Shown here piece by piece: positions 1 to 7,791 of a stretch of 64,000 nt of DNA. Numbering within the stretch: the stretch's first letter is position 1; each line of letters starts with the position of its first letter. Origin of the DNA: Lachnospiraceae bacterium (GTDB taxonomy: Bacteria > Bacillota > Clostridia > Lachnospirales > Lachnospiraceae). The notes under the pieces are model-generated. The model was given only the letters and a program-made list of their open reading frames with translations, ran no database searches and had not been told where the DNA came from. The translations under genes and the position numbers were made by a program. The stretch is taken from positions 21,407 to 85,406 of the forward strand of contig JAILKJ010000063.1 in the NCBI GenBank assembly GCA_024693845.1, in the 5' to 3' direction.

Positions 1-651
1 TGATCCGTCAGCATATCCGCTGCGAAGAACAAGTCCGTCTGACAGGATCGCCATCTTATCCAGCATTCGCATGGAAAAGAAAATGCCTTCACCTGAATGT
101 CTCTCGGGACAGGTTGTGAACTTCCCTTTATATAATTCCGCAACTGCATCTGATAAACGCGGGTTGCGGTAGCCATACTTTTTCAACTCCGGCGTGATCT
201 TTTTAAAAATCCCGATCCCATCATCTGCCATAAGGATCCTGGTATAAAGACAACAACGCCAAATATCAACTGTCACCGTTGTACCGCCGGAATGCTCCAG
301 TGCATTGTTCAGCATTTCCGGAAGTACATATTGCCAGATCCTTTGAGCAGACTCATATTCGGAAAACATCGGAAGAAAATCTTCATACACCACTTCATCC
401 TCATAATCTGTGATATCGTCTATGTCGTAGGAAAATGTTTCCTTCCGAAAGACCAGGCTGTAACCACATGCTTTGTCGGCATCTGCTATGATATGTTTTT
501 CTTTTAATTCAGAATCCACATACCGCTTTACACTGGTAGCGGATATGCCGAAGGCGTCCGAAACCTTCCCTATCATCGCTGCATCATCCTCATCAACCTT
601 ACGAAGCAGATATCGTTTGATCTCATTTCTCTTATTATCAGTAAAAGACAT
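1..651 (-). CDS. Partial (C-terminus beyond window): N-terminal HTH plus GHKL/HATPase_c ATP-binding protein
   Basis: Own translation of the reverse strand, not in the ORF track because it runs off the left edge: MSFTDNKRNEIKRYLLRKVDEDDAAMIGKVSDAFGISATSVKRYVDSELKEKHI...WQYVLPEMLNNALEHSGG...LMADDGIGIFKK...RHSGEGIFFSMRMLDKM. N box (EMLNNALEHSGG), G1 (DDGIGIF) and G2 (HSGEGIFFS) motifs. SD GGAGG 8 nt upstream of the ATG; 217 codons open to the edge. Confidence 0.85.
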   Translation of the reverse strand, partial: MSFTDNKRNEIKRYLLRKVDEDDAAMIGKVSDAFGISATSVKRYVDSELKEKHIIADADKACGYSLVFRKETFSYDIDDITDYEDEVVYEDFLPMFSEYESAQRIWQYVLPEMLNNALEHSGGTTVTVDIWRCCLYTRILMADDGIGIFKKITPELKKYGYRNPRLSDAVAELYKGKFTTCPERHSGEGIFFSMRMLDKMAILSDGLVLRSGYADGS

Positions 652-683
652 TGTCATCCCTCCGATCACACAAAACGATTTCA

Positions 684-731
684 ACTATACGTTTAATATT
701 TTATACTATAATCTTCCACTATACAACTATA
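684..731. repeat. Four ACTATA/TATAGT hexamers (684, 705, 718, 726); three at exact 21-bp spacing
   Basis: Direct reading: actata at 684-689, 705-710, 718-723, 726-731, upstream of the minus-strand CDS starting at 651. Confidence 0.7.
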
Positions 732-764
732 AAAGATCATCTAAGCATTCGTCCGTAAAAGTGA

Positions 765-794
765 TTGTAGAATAGCCTCTCCATAGTATATAAT
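765..794 (+). promoter_or_regulatory. Putative sigmaA promoter of the HD-GYP gene
   Basis: TTGTAG-N18-TATAAT upstream of the 817 start. Confidence 0.5.
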
Positions 795-816
795 CAAATC
801 AACGGGGAGGACGATT

Positions 817-2085
817 ATGAGTTTCTATTTCGCCACGATCATCCTAACTGAATTACTGATGCTGGCCATGACCATCCACGTGGTGGGCTACTCCGGCTTT
901 GAGAGGACGCAAAAGGATTGGTTTGTTCTGACCTTCCTTTGTATCATGATGTGTGCCGCCGAGGAATATGCGGTTCACTGCGGCCTTTATGATGTTTCCC
1001 TTTCCAAGATGCTTACGGTCCTGACTGTGATCCAGTTTTCCACGGCGCCGGTTCTTGCCATGCTGTTTACGGGTGCCCTGGGACTGCGCCATCAGGCTAA
1101 GATCGCAGGCATTTATTTTGCCGTAAATCTGGCTGTGGAGGCCATTGCAGCCCCCTTCGGCCTGATCTTTTATTTCAATGAATCCGGTTATTTCCGGGGC
1201 CAGTATTTCCTCACCTACGAATTCTTCTATGTCATCAGCCTGATCTATCTGATCGTGGGCATGAGCATTGCCGGCAAAAAATTCCGCCACAGGGATCTGG
1301 GCACCATCATCATGATCCTGGTGATCCTGGTGGCCGGTATCATTCCCATGACATTTTTCAAGCTCAACATCACCTATGTCGCCATCGCCATCGGGGCGAG
1401 CCTTTGCTATATCTACTACAATGACTTAAACCAGGAGGACACCCTTTCCGACCTTGTCTCCAATCAGGAAAAAATGTCCCGGATGCAGGAACACATCATC
1501 TCGGGTATGGCCAACCTCATCGAGAGCCGCGACACGGAGACGGGTGAGCACATCGCCCGTACCAGCGCCTATGTAAAAATGCTGGCCGAGTACGCCCGCG
1601 ATGACGGGGTCTACGCAGACGAGATCTCCGATCGTTTCATCGATCTGATGTACACTCTGGCTCCCATGCATGACGTGGGCAAGATCGTGGTTCCCGACCA
1701 TATCCTGAAAAAGCCCGGGAAGCTGACGGATGAGGAGTTCGATCAGATGAAGCAGCATGCCGCTGCCGGCGGAAAGGTTGTAAGAAATGTATTAAACGGC
1801 ATTACCGAGGAGGAGTTTTTATCCTTTGCATCGGATATCGCAACCTATCATCATGAGAAATGGGACGGTTCGGGATACCCCACGGGCAAGAAGGGCGAAG
1901 AGATCCCCTTAAGTGCCAGGATCATGGCCATCGCGGATGTGTTTGATGCACTGATCTCAGAAAGGTGTTATAAAAAGGCCCTTCCCGTAGAAAAGGCCCT
2001 TTCCATCATAGAAGAGGGAGCGGGTGCGCATTTCGATCCGCAGCTTGCTGCCGTCTTTTTGAACCACAGATCGGATTTCGTCTAG
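817..2085 (+). CDS. Multi-TM membrane protein with C-terminal HD-GYP domain
   Basis: Hydrophobic N-terminal half; HDVGKIVVPDHILKKPGKLT...HHEKWDGSGYPTGKKGEEIPLSARIMAIADVFDAL. SD GGGGAGG before the ATG. Confidence 0.93.
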   Translation: MSFYFATIILTELLMLAMTIHVVGYSGFERTQKDWFVLTFLCIMMCAAEEYAVHCGLYDVSLSKMLTVLTVIQFSTAPVLAMLFTGALGLRHQAKIAGIYFAVNLAVEAIAAPFGLIFYFNESGYFRGQYFLTYEFFYVISLIYLIVGMSIAGKKFRHRDLGTIIMILVILVAGIIPMTFFKLNITYVAIAIGASLCYIYYNDLNQEDTLSDLVSNQEKMSRMQEHIISGMANLIESRDTETGEHIARTSAYVKMLAEYARDDGVYADEISDRFIDLMYTLAPMHDVGKIVVPDHILKKPGKLTDEEFDQMKQHAAAGGKVVRNVLNGITEEEFLSFASDIATYHHEKWDGSGYPTGKKGEEIPLSARIMAIADVFDALISERCYKKALPVEKALSIIEEGAGAHFDPQLAAVFLNHRSDFV

Positions 2086-4472
2086 AATATCCCGCTCAAC
2101 AGATTGATAAGAGAGACCGTGATAAACGCGGCGATCCAGGCTATGGCGCACTGCAGGAAGACAACCAGCAGTGCCCATTTTTTTCCCAGCTCCCGTTTGA
2201 CGGATGCGATGGTTGCCACGCAGGGGGTATAGAGAAGGCTGAACACCAGCAGGCCCGCTCCGCAGGCTGTGGAAAACAGGGTCTCGATGCCTTCGGTTCC
2301 GTTGAAAAGTACCTGCAGGGTGGAGACTACGCTTTCCTTGGCCAAAAAGCCCGTGATCAGCGCTGTCACGATCCTCCAGTCATCAAAGCCCATGGGCTTA
2401 AACAGCGGCGCCGCAATGCCGGCTACCGCAGCCAGGATGCTGTTTTCCGCACTTTTTACCATTTCAAACTGCAGACTGAAGGTCTTCAAGAACCAGATCA
2501 CGATAGTGGCCATGAAGATGACGGTGAAGGCTCTCTGAAGAAAATCGGCTGCCTTTTCCCAAAGCAGCAGGAGAACATTTTTGGCTCCCGGCATTCTGTA
2601 ATTCGGGAGCTCCATAACGAAGGGCACCGCCTCACCTTTGAAGGCAACCCGCTTGGCGATCTTGGCCGTGATCACACCGATGAGGATCCCCGTCAGATAC
2701 AGGATCAGCATCACAAGTCCGCCTTTTCCCGGGAAAAATGCCGCCGCAAAAAAAGCGTAGATCGGGATCTTTGCGCTGCAGCTCATGAAGGGCACCATCA
2801 GGATCGTCAGCTTTCTGTCCCGCTCGGAGGGCAGGGTGCGGCTTGCCATAACGCCGGGAACACTGCATCCGAAGCCGATGAGCATGGGTACGATGCTCCG
2901 TCCCGAAAGGCCGATGCGCCGCAGGAACTTATCCATCACAAAGGCCACTCTGGCCATATATCCCGTATCTTCCAGCAGTGACAGGAAGAAGAAAAGTACA
3001 AGCACAATGGGAAGGAAGCTGATGACCGAGCCCACTCCCTCAAAGATACCGTCCATGACCAAAGAACGCAGTGCCGCGTTCACATGGCCGGCGGAAAGCA
3101 GGCCGTCAACGGAGTTTGAAAGGAAGGCGATCATTTTTTCCAAAATGCCCTGCAGGAAGGGGCCGATGAGATGGAAAGTCATGAAAAAGATCAGGGCCAT
3201 GATGGCGATGAACATGGGGATGGCCGTAAAGCGCCCCGTCAGTACCCGGTCGATCTTCTCGCTGCGGATCCGCTCCTTACTCTCGCCGGGACGTACCACG
3301 GTCTGGCGGACCAGCTTCTTGATAAAGGAAAAACGCATATCCGCAATGGCGGCGGCGCGATCCATGCCGCGCTCCTGCTCCATCTGCAAAACGATATGCT
3401 CGATCATTTCTTTTTCGTTATCCGAAAGAGCCAGAGCTTCTATGACTCTTTCATCATTCTCGATCACCTTGTTGGCGGCGAAGCGCAGGGGGATGCCTGC
3501 CTTGGCGGCGTGATCTTCGATCAGGTGCATGATGCCGTGGATGGCTCTGTGGACGGCACCGCCGTTTTCATCCGCATCGCAGAAATCCTGCCGGCCGGGA
3601 CTTTCCTGATACTTGGCTACGTGAAGGGCATGGTCGATGAGCTCGTCCACGCCTTCGTTTTTGGCCGCGGAAATGGGAACCACGGGGATCCCCAGCAGGG
3701 ACTCCATGCGGTTGATGCGTACCGAACCGCCGTTGCCCCGCAGCTCATCCATCATGTTCAGGGCCAGCACCATGGGGATGTCCAGCTCGATGAGCTGCAT
3801 GGTCAGATAGAGGTTGCGTTCGATATTGGTGGCATCCACGATGTTGATGATGCCCTTGGGCTTCTCACCCAGGATATACTCTCTGGATACGATCTCTTCG
3901 TCGGTATAAGGCGAAAGGGAATAAATACCGGGAAGGTCCACCACCTCCGTTTTGGGATGCTTGAGGATGGCGCCGCTCTTGCGGTCCACGGTCACTCCCG
4001 GAAAATTGCCCACATGCTGGTTTGAACCGGTAAGCTGGTTAAACAGGGTGGTCTTGCCGCTGTTCTGGTTTCCCGCAAGGGCAAAGCTTAAAACGGTGTC
4101 CTCGGGAAGGGGTTTTTCCGCCCTGTGGTCATGGTAGATACCGCCCTCACCAAGTCCCGGGTGAGGGATGGGCGCATAGTCCTTGGGCTCTTTTTTGCCG
4201 CTGTCGGGCTTGCTGTCAACTACTTCCGGCTGAGTCTTCTCTTCTGCCGGGGTGATATGGATCTGCTGGGCATCCGATAGCCGTAGCGTCAGCTCATAGT
4301 CGTGAACCTTAAGCTCCATGGGATCTCCCAGGGGAGCGAATTTCACAAGGGTCACTTCTGTTCCCGGGATCAGACCCATATCCAAAAAATGCTGGCGGAG
4401 GGCTCCCTGACCACCCACATGGGTGATCAGGCCGCTTTCTCCGATCTTTAAATCTCTTACTGTTGCTTCCAT
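2082..4472 (-). CDS. feoB: FeoA-FeoB fusion ferrous iron transporter
   Basis: N-terminal FeoA-like SH3 domain (VRDLKIGESGLITHVGGQGALRQHFLDMGLIPGTEVTLV), then G domain (GNQNSGKTTLFNQLTGSNQHVGNFPGVTVDRKSG, DLPGIYSLSPYT) and FeoB transmembrane region. Confidence 0.96.
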   Translation of the reverse strand: MEATVRDLKIGESGLITHVGGQGALRQHFLDMGLIPGTEVTLVKFAPLGDPMELKVHDYELTLRLSDAQQIHITPAEEKTQPEVVDSKPDSGKKEPKDYAPIPHPGLGEGGIYHDHRAEKPLPEDTVLSFALAGNQNSGKTTLFNQLTGSNQHVGNFPGVTVDRKSGAILKHPKTEVVDLPGIYSLSPYTDEEIVSREYILGEKPKGIINIVDATNIERNLYLTMQLIELDIPMVLALNMMDELRGNGGSVRINRMESLLGIPVVPISAAKNEGVDELIDHALHVAKYQESPGRQDFCDADENGGAVHRAIHGIMHLIEDHAAKAGIPLRFAANKVIENDERVIEALALSDNEKEMIEHIVLQMEQERGMDRAAAIADMRFSFIKKLVRQTVVRPGESKERIRSEKIDRVLTGRFTAIPMFIAIMALIFFMTFHLIGPFLQGILEKMIAFLSNSVDGLLSAGHVNAALRSLVMDGIFEGVGSVISFLPIVLVLFFFLSLLEDTGYMARVAFVMDKFLRRIGLSGRSIVPMLIGFGCSVPGVMASRTLPSERDRKLTILMVPFMSCSAKIPIYAFFAAAFFPGKGGLVMLILYLTGILIGVITAKIAKRVAFKGEAVPFVMELPNYRMPGAKNVLLLLWEKAADFLQRAFTVIFMATIVIWFLKTFSLQFEMVKSAENSILAAVAGIAAPLFKPMGFDDWRIVTALITGFLAKESVVSTLQVLFNGTEGIETLFSTACGAGLLVFSLLYTPCVATIASVKRELGKKWALLVVFLQCAIAWIAAFITVSLINLLSGIF

Positions 4473-4484
4473 GACTGCTCCTGT

Positions 4485-4760
4485 TTACTGGCCAAAGGCA
4501 AAGATCGCTGCGGTATAGAACAGGATGATGATCCCGGTCGCTATCAGATCCAGGATGCTCAGTACCTTTATGATCTTCTCTTCCTTGCCGAATTTCTGCC
4601 CTATGAAGAAAAAGGCAAAACCCGCAAAGCCCAGCAGGGTTGTGATATTGATCAGCCATTGGATCGATGCGCCGTCACCGGGCATCACCATCAGGGTGAT
4701 CGCCAGCGGCGCCGCTATTACGGGCAACAGTTTCAGAAGGATCATAAGTGTTTTTTTCAT
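4485..4760 (-). CDS. Small membrane protein (91 aa, about 3 TM), upstream of feoAB
   Basis: Hydrophobic ORF 12 bp upstream of feoAB, same strand. Confidence 0.75.
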   Translation of the reverse strand: MKKTLMILLKLLPVIAAPLAITLMVMPGDGASIQWLINITTLLGFAGFAFFFIGQKFGKEEKIIKVLSILDLIATGIIILFYTAAIFAFGQ

Positions 4761-4778
4761 TTCAGTTCTGCCTTTCTA

Positions 4779-7769
4779 TTACAGATTTTTCAATTTAATA
4801 CTTTTACTCAGGCCCTTTTTGCGGAACCAGGCCAGGTATTTCTTCTTCATCTTCTTAGGCACCTTGATGATAACGCCCTTCTTAAGGCCCTTGAAGGCGC
4901 CACTGCCGATGGAAGAGAGCTTCAGTTTCTTGCTCTTGATCTTCAGTACCTTTGCCTTACTGCCGCGGAAGGCGTTTTTACCGATCTTCGTAATGTTCAC
5001 GGAAAGGGTAATGCTGGTTGCCTTGGAATTCTTGAAGGCGTTATCCGCAATGGCTGTTACCTTGTAGGTCACATTGCCGACCTTGACGGTAGCGGGAACC
5101 GTAATGCTCTTGGCCTTCTTATCCGCCACATTCTGGTAAGTTACCGTGGGCGCCTTGCTGTCGGAGGAGCTGACTTTGTAAACTGCTTTGGGATCACTGG
5201 TGGTAGCAGGATCCAGCTTCGTTCCCTTGGGAGCGGGTGTGTCGGCTTTCTGCGTGGTTCCGCCTCCTGCGGGTTCGTCTTTTTCTTTGCCGCCGGAGGA
5301 AGTATTGCCGCCCGGCTGGGGTTTATCGACGGGATCTTCGACAGGATCATCCTCTGTCTTCATAAGGAACAGGCCTTCCCGACCGGTTCCGGTCCATTTG
5401 GTCCCGTTCCACAGGAAGCTGTCTGCCGCACCGTAACCGATGTAAGCATTATTAACAACGCTTCCGTTATTGGTCATGATCGGGGTCTTCTCCGGATAGT
5501 AATTCTTGGTCATCACCAAAGGCATGTTATAATCCGCAGTGGAATCCTCTGCGTAAGAAAGGGTGATCGTTCCATTATTGACACACTCCGTTTCCTGACC
5601 GAAGGCGATCCCCACGCCCGATCTGGCGTTATTTACGTTGATCTCTCCGGAAGGTCCGTTGACCAGCCTGCCTCTTTGCGCTGTATCGTAGGATTTTTGT
5701 GTATTATTGCAATCTTCGGGATCAAAAAACATCCGATCCACAAACATGCCAAGTCCGCCATAATTGTTCAGGATAAACTTATTGTTATTGATCCATTCAC
5801 CCTCATAGACCTGGATGCCGCCGCCGCGGGAGGAAAAGGAGGTGTACTCGGAAGATCCCTGACAGGGGTATTTGCCGTTTTTGTTTGTTACACGGATCAC
5901 ACCTTCATTAACAAGACTTGCATACCGGACAGCAAAAGCATAACTGCCATTATAGATGGTATTATCGGATTCCTTAGTGGTAAGACTGATGGTTCCGTTG
6001 TTTAGGAAAGGATGCTGCAGGCCCCGATCATGCTGATACACGGAGCTGCTTCCTTCCATCGAAAGCTTTACATTATCGCCGAAGGTCATGATCCCGTTGT
6101 TTCGGAAACCGACATATCGCATATCTCCCATAGTACTCGGCGATTCCGAATACTCATTCTGAAGACGCCACATTCCGTACTGCATATCCATATAGAACTC
6201 ACCGAAGCTTCCCGTTATCTTCCCGCATCCGGCATTGAAGAGCACCTGATGTACACTCAGTCTTCGCCGATAGGAGTAGTCCCTTGTTCTGTCAAAATCC
6301 GCTTTGTCGGCAAAAGTGATGGTTCCATGGTTATACAGGTAATCACAATCGAGCAGGGAGCTATTATCAACGTTGATCGTTGCCTGAGGCTGAACTGCTA
6401 TGCTGGCATACCTCAGCTCCGCTTTATTCTTGAGAATCAGACTGCCGCCATCCTGAATGGTGATGGGCATATTGAGCATCTCCCAGTTCACGCCGCAGGA
6501 CATGCAAACCGAATCAAAGGTAAGGGTAGCTCCGTTTTGTACAATAATAAAATCGCTTTCTCCGGGCTGCGATGACTTATAGCCCGGGAAACTTGCCACG
6601 CCGGTCTCCGAATTGTAAGAACATTTTTTATATTGATCACCTATACTATCAACGATCTGCTTGGTTTCCTGCGCTGTCAGCATAACATTTCCTTTTACGA
6701 TAACAAAGGATGTGTTCTGATCCAGCAAGGCAGTGATAAAGCCTTCCGCCGTTGTGACAACAACGGGGGGATTCTCATAATCTCCCGCCGAATTATTTCC
6801 ATCGTAATTCCACGGATAATATATATTGTCACTGATATTCTTATCACCCCGGTAAGATGTTTCCTGTTCATTCACAAATACCGGATGCAGATTAAGCGGT
6901 TGATCAACCACATAGTTATTTGTGATCTTAGTATTATCCTGATCTTCATAATAGGAAAGCGCATAACCCGGGGACGTGATATGCCGGTTGTCATATCCCA
7001 CTTGATAATTCAATACACTCTCGGGAAGTCTAATGTCCCCGTCCGGTCTGCTTTCAACGATTCCCGGTTCATCATACTTACCCGCCTTAGTGATAAAGGG
7101 ATCCGGAAGCTCCGGTGATTCGTGATCGCCCTGTTCAAAGGATATAGTGTAGAGCTTTAATTCACACAAGCCACTGGCACCTGTCTTTACTTCCTTTCGC
7201 GTAGGTGTATTGTCATAACAAACGATATCATTGTAGACCTGTGTCTCCGCAGCTTCATAAAGGAAATAGTAGCCGTTAACAAAATATCCGTCATTACTCA
7301 AATAGTCTTTACTGATCGTATAGACGCCCGGCTCCGCGGTTGACTCAACAAAGGAAACGAATCTGTGATCATTATCCTCTCCCAGCGCCTGAACCTCTGT
7401 TAATGTTTTATAGTTATTATCCCGCGTTTCCTTGCTGTAATAAAACTGTGCTCCGCTAAATGGTTTATCATCCAAAGTAATGTAAACGCCTACCAGATTA
7501 TTCGCACTCAGCGTTTCAACAAATTCAGCATCCGGCACATTCTCAGCCGAGAGCGCTTCCACATCTGCTTCAAATACCTCATCCGCTTCAGCGGTCTCTT
7601 CCGTTTCGACCGCCTCCACTGCTTCATTCAAGGAAACGCTGACTCCAATGGTCTCCTTGCTCTGCTCAGTCTCCTCGGCAAGAACGCCTGCCGGTGCGAT
7701 CGCCGTTACTGTCAGTGCAAGGCTCATAAATACGGCCAGCATTTTTCCTAAATCTCTTGTTATCCTCAT
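4779..7769 (-). CDS. Large secreted surface protein with beta-helix-like middle and C-terminal LRR_5/BspA-like module
   Basis: Signal-peptide-like N-terminus (MRITRDLGKMLAVFMSLALTVTAIAPAGVLAEE); Gly/Pro/Thr linker; C-terminal VTAIADNAFKNSKATSITLSVNITKIGKNAFRGSKAKVLKIKSKKLKLSSIGSGAFKGLKKG. Confidence 0.9.
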   Translation of the reverse strand: MRITRDLGKMLAVFMSLALTVTAIAPAGVLAEETEQSKETIGVSVSLNEAVEAVETEETAEADEVFEADVEALSAENVPDAEFVETLSANNLVGVYITLDDKPFSGAQFYYSKETRDNNYKTLTEVQALGEDNDHRFVSFVESTAEPGVYTISKDYLSNDGYFVNGYYFLYEAAETQVYNDIVCYDNTPTRKEVKTGASGLCELKLYTISFEQGDHESPELPDPFITKAGKYDEPGIVESRPDGDIRLPESVLNYQVGYDNRHITSPGYALSYYEDQDNTKITNNYVVDQPLNLHPVFVNEQETSYRGDKNISDNIYYPWNYDGNNSAGDYENPPVVVTTAEGFITALLDQNTSFVIVKGNVMLTAQETKQIVDSIGDQYKKCSYNSETGVASFPGYKSSQPGESDFIIVQNGATLTFDSVCMSCGVNWEMLNMPITIQDGGSLILKNKAELRYASIAVQPQATINVDNSSLLDCDYLYNHGTITFADKADFDRTRDYSYRRRLSVHQVLFNAGCGKITGSFGEFYMDMQYGMWRLQNEYSESPSTMGDMRYVGFRNNGIMTFGDNVKLSMEGSSSVYQHDRGLQHPFLNNGTISLTTKESDNTIYNGSYAFAVRYASLVNEGVIRVTNKNGKYPCQGSSEYTSFSSRGGGIQVYEGEWINNNKFILNNYGGLGMFVDRMFFDPEDCNNTQKSYDTAQRGRLVNGPSGEINVNNARSGVGIAFGQETECVNNGTITLSYAEDSTADYNMPLVMTKNYYPEKTPIMTNNGSVVNNAYIGYGAADSFLWNGTKWTGTGREGLFLMKTEDDPVEDPVDKPQPGGNTSSGGKEKDEPAGGGTTQKADTPAPKGTKLDPATTSDPKAVYKVSSSDSKAPTVTYQNVADKKAKSITVPATVKVGNVTYKVTAIADNAFKNSKATSITLSVNITKIGKNAFRGSKAKVLKIKSKKLKLSSIGSGAFKGLKKGVIIKVPKKMKKKYLAWFRKKGLSKSIKLKNL

Positions 7770-7791
7770 TTATTTATCCCCCTTTGATGGT

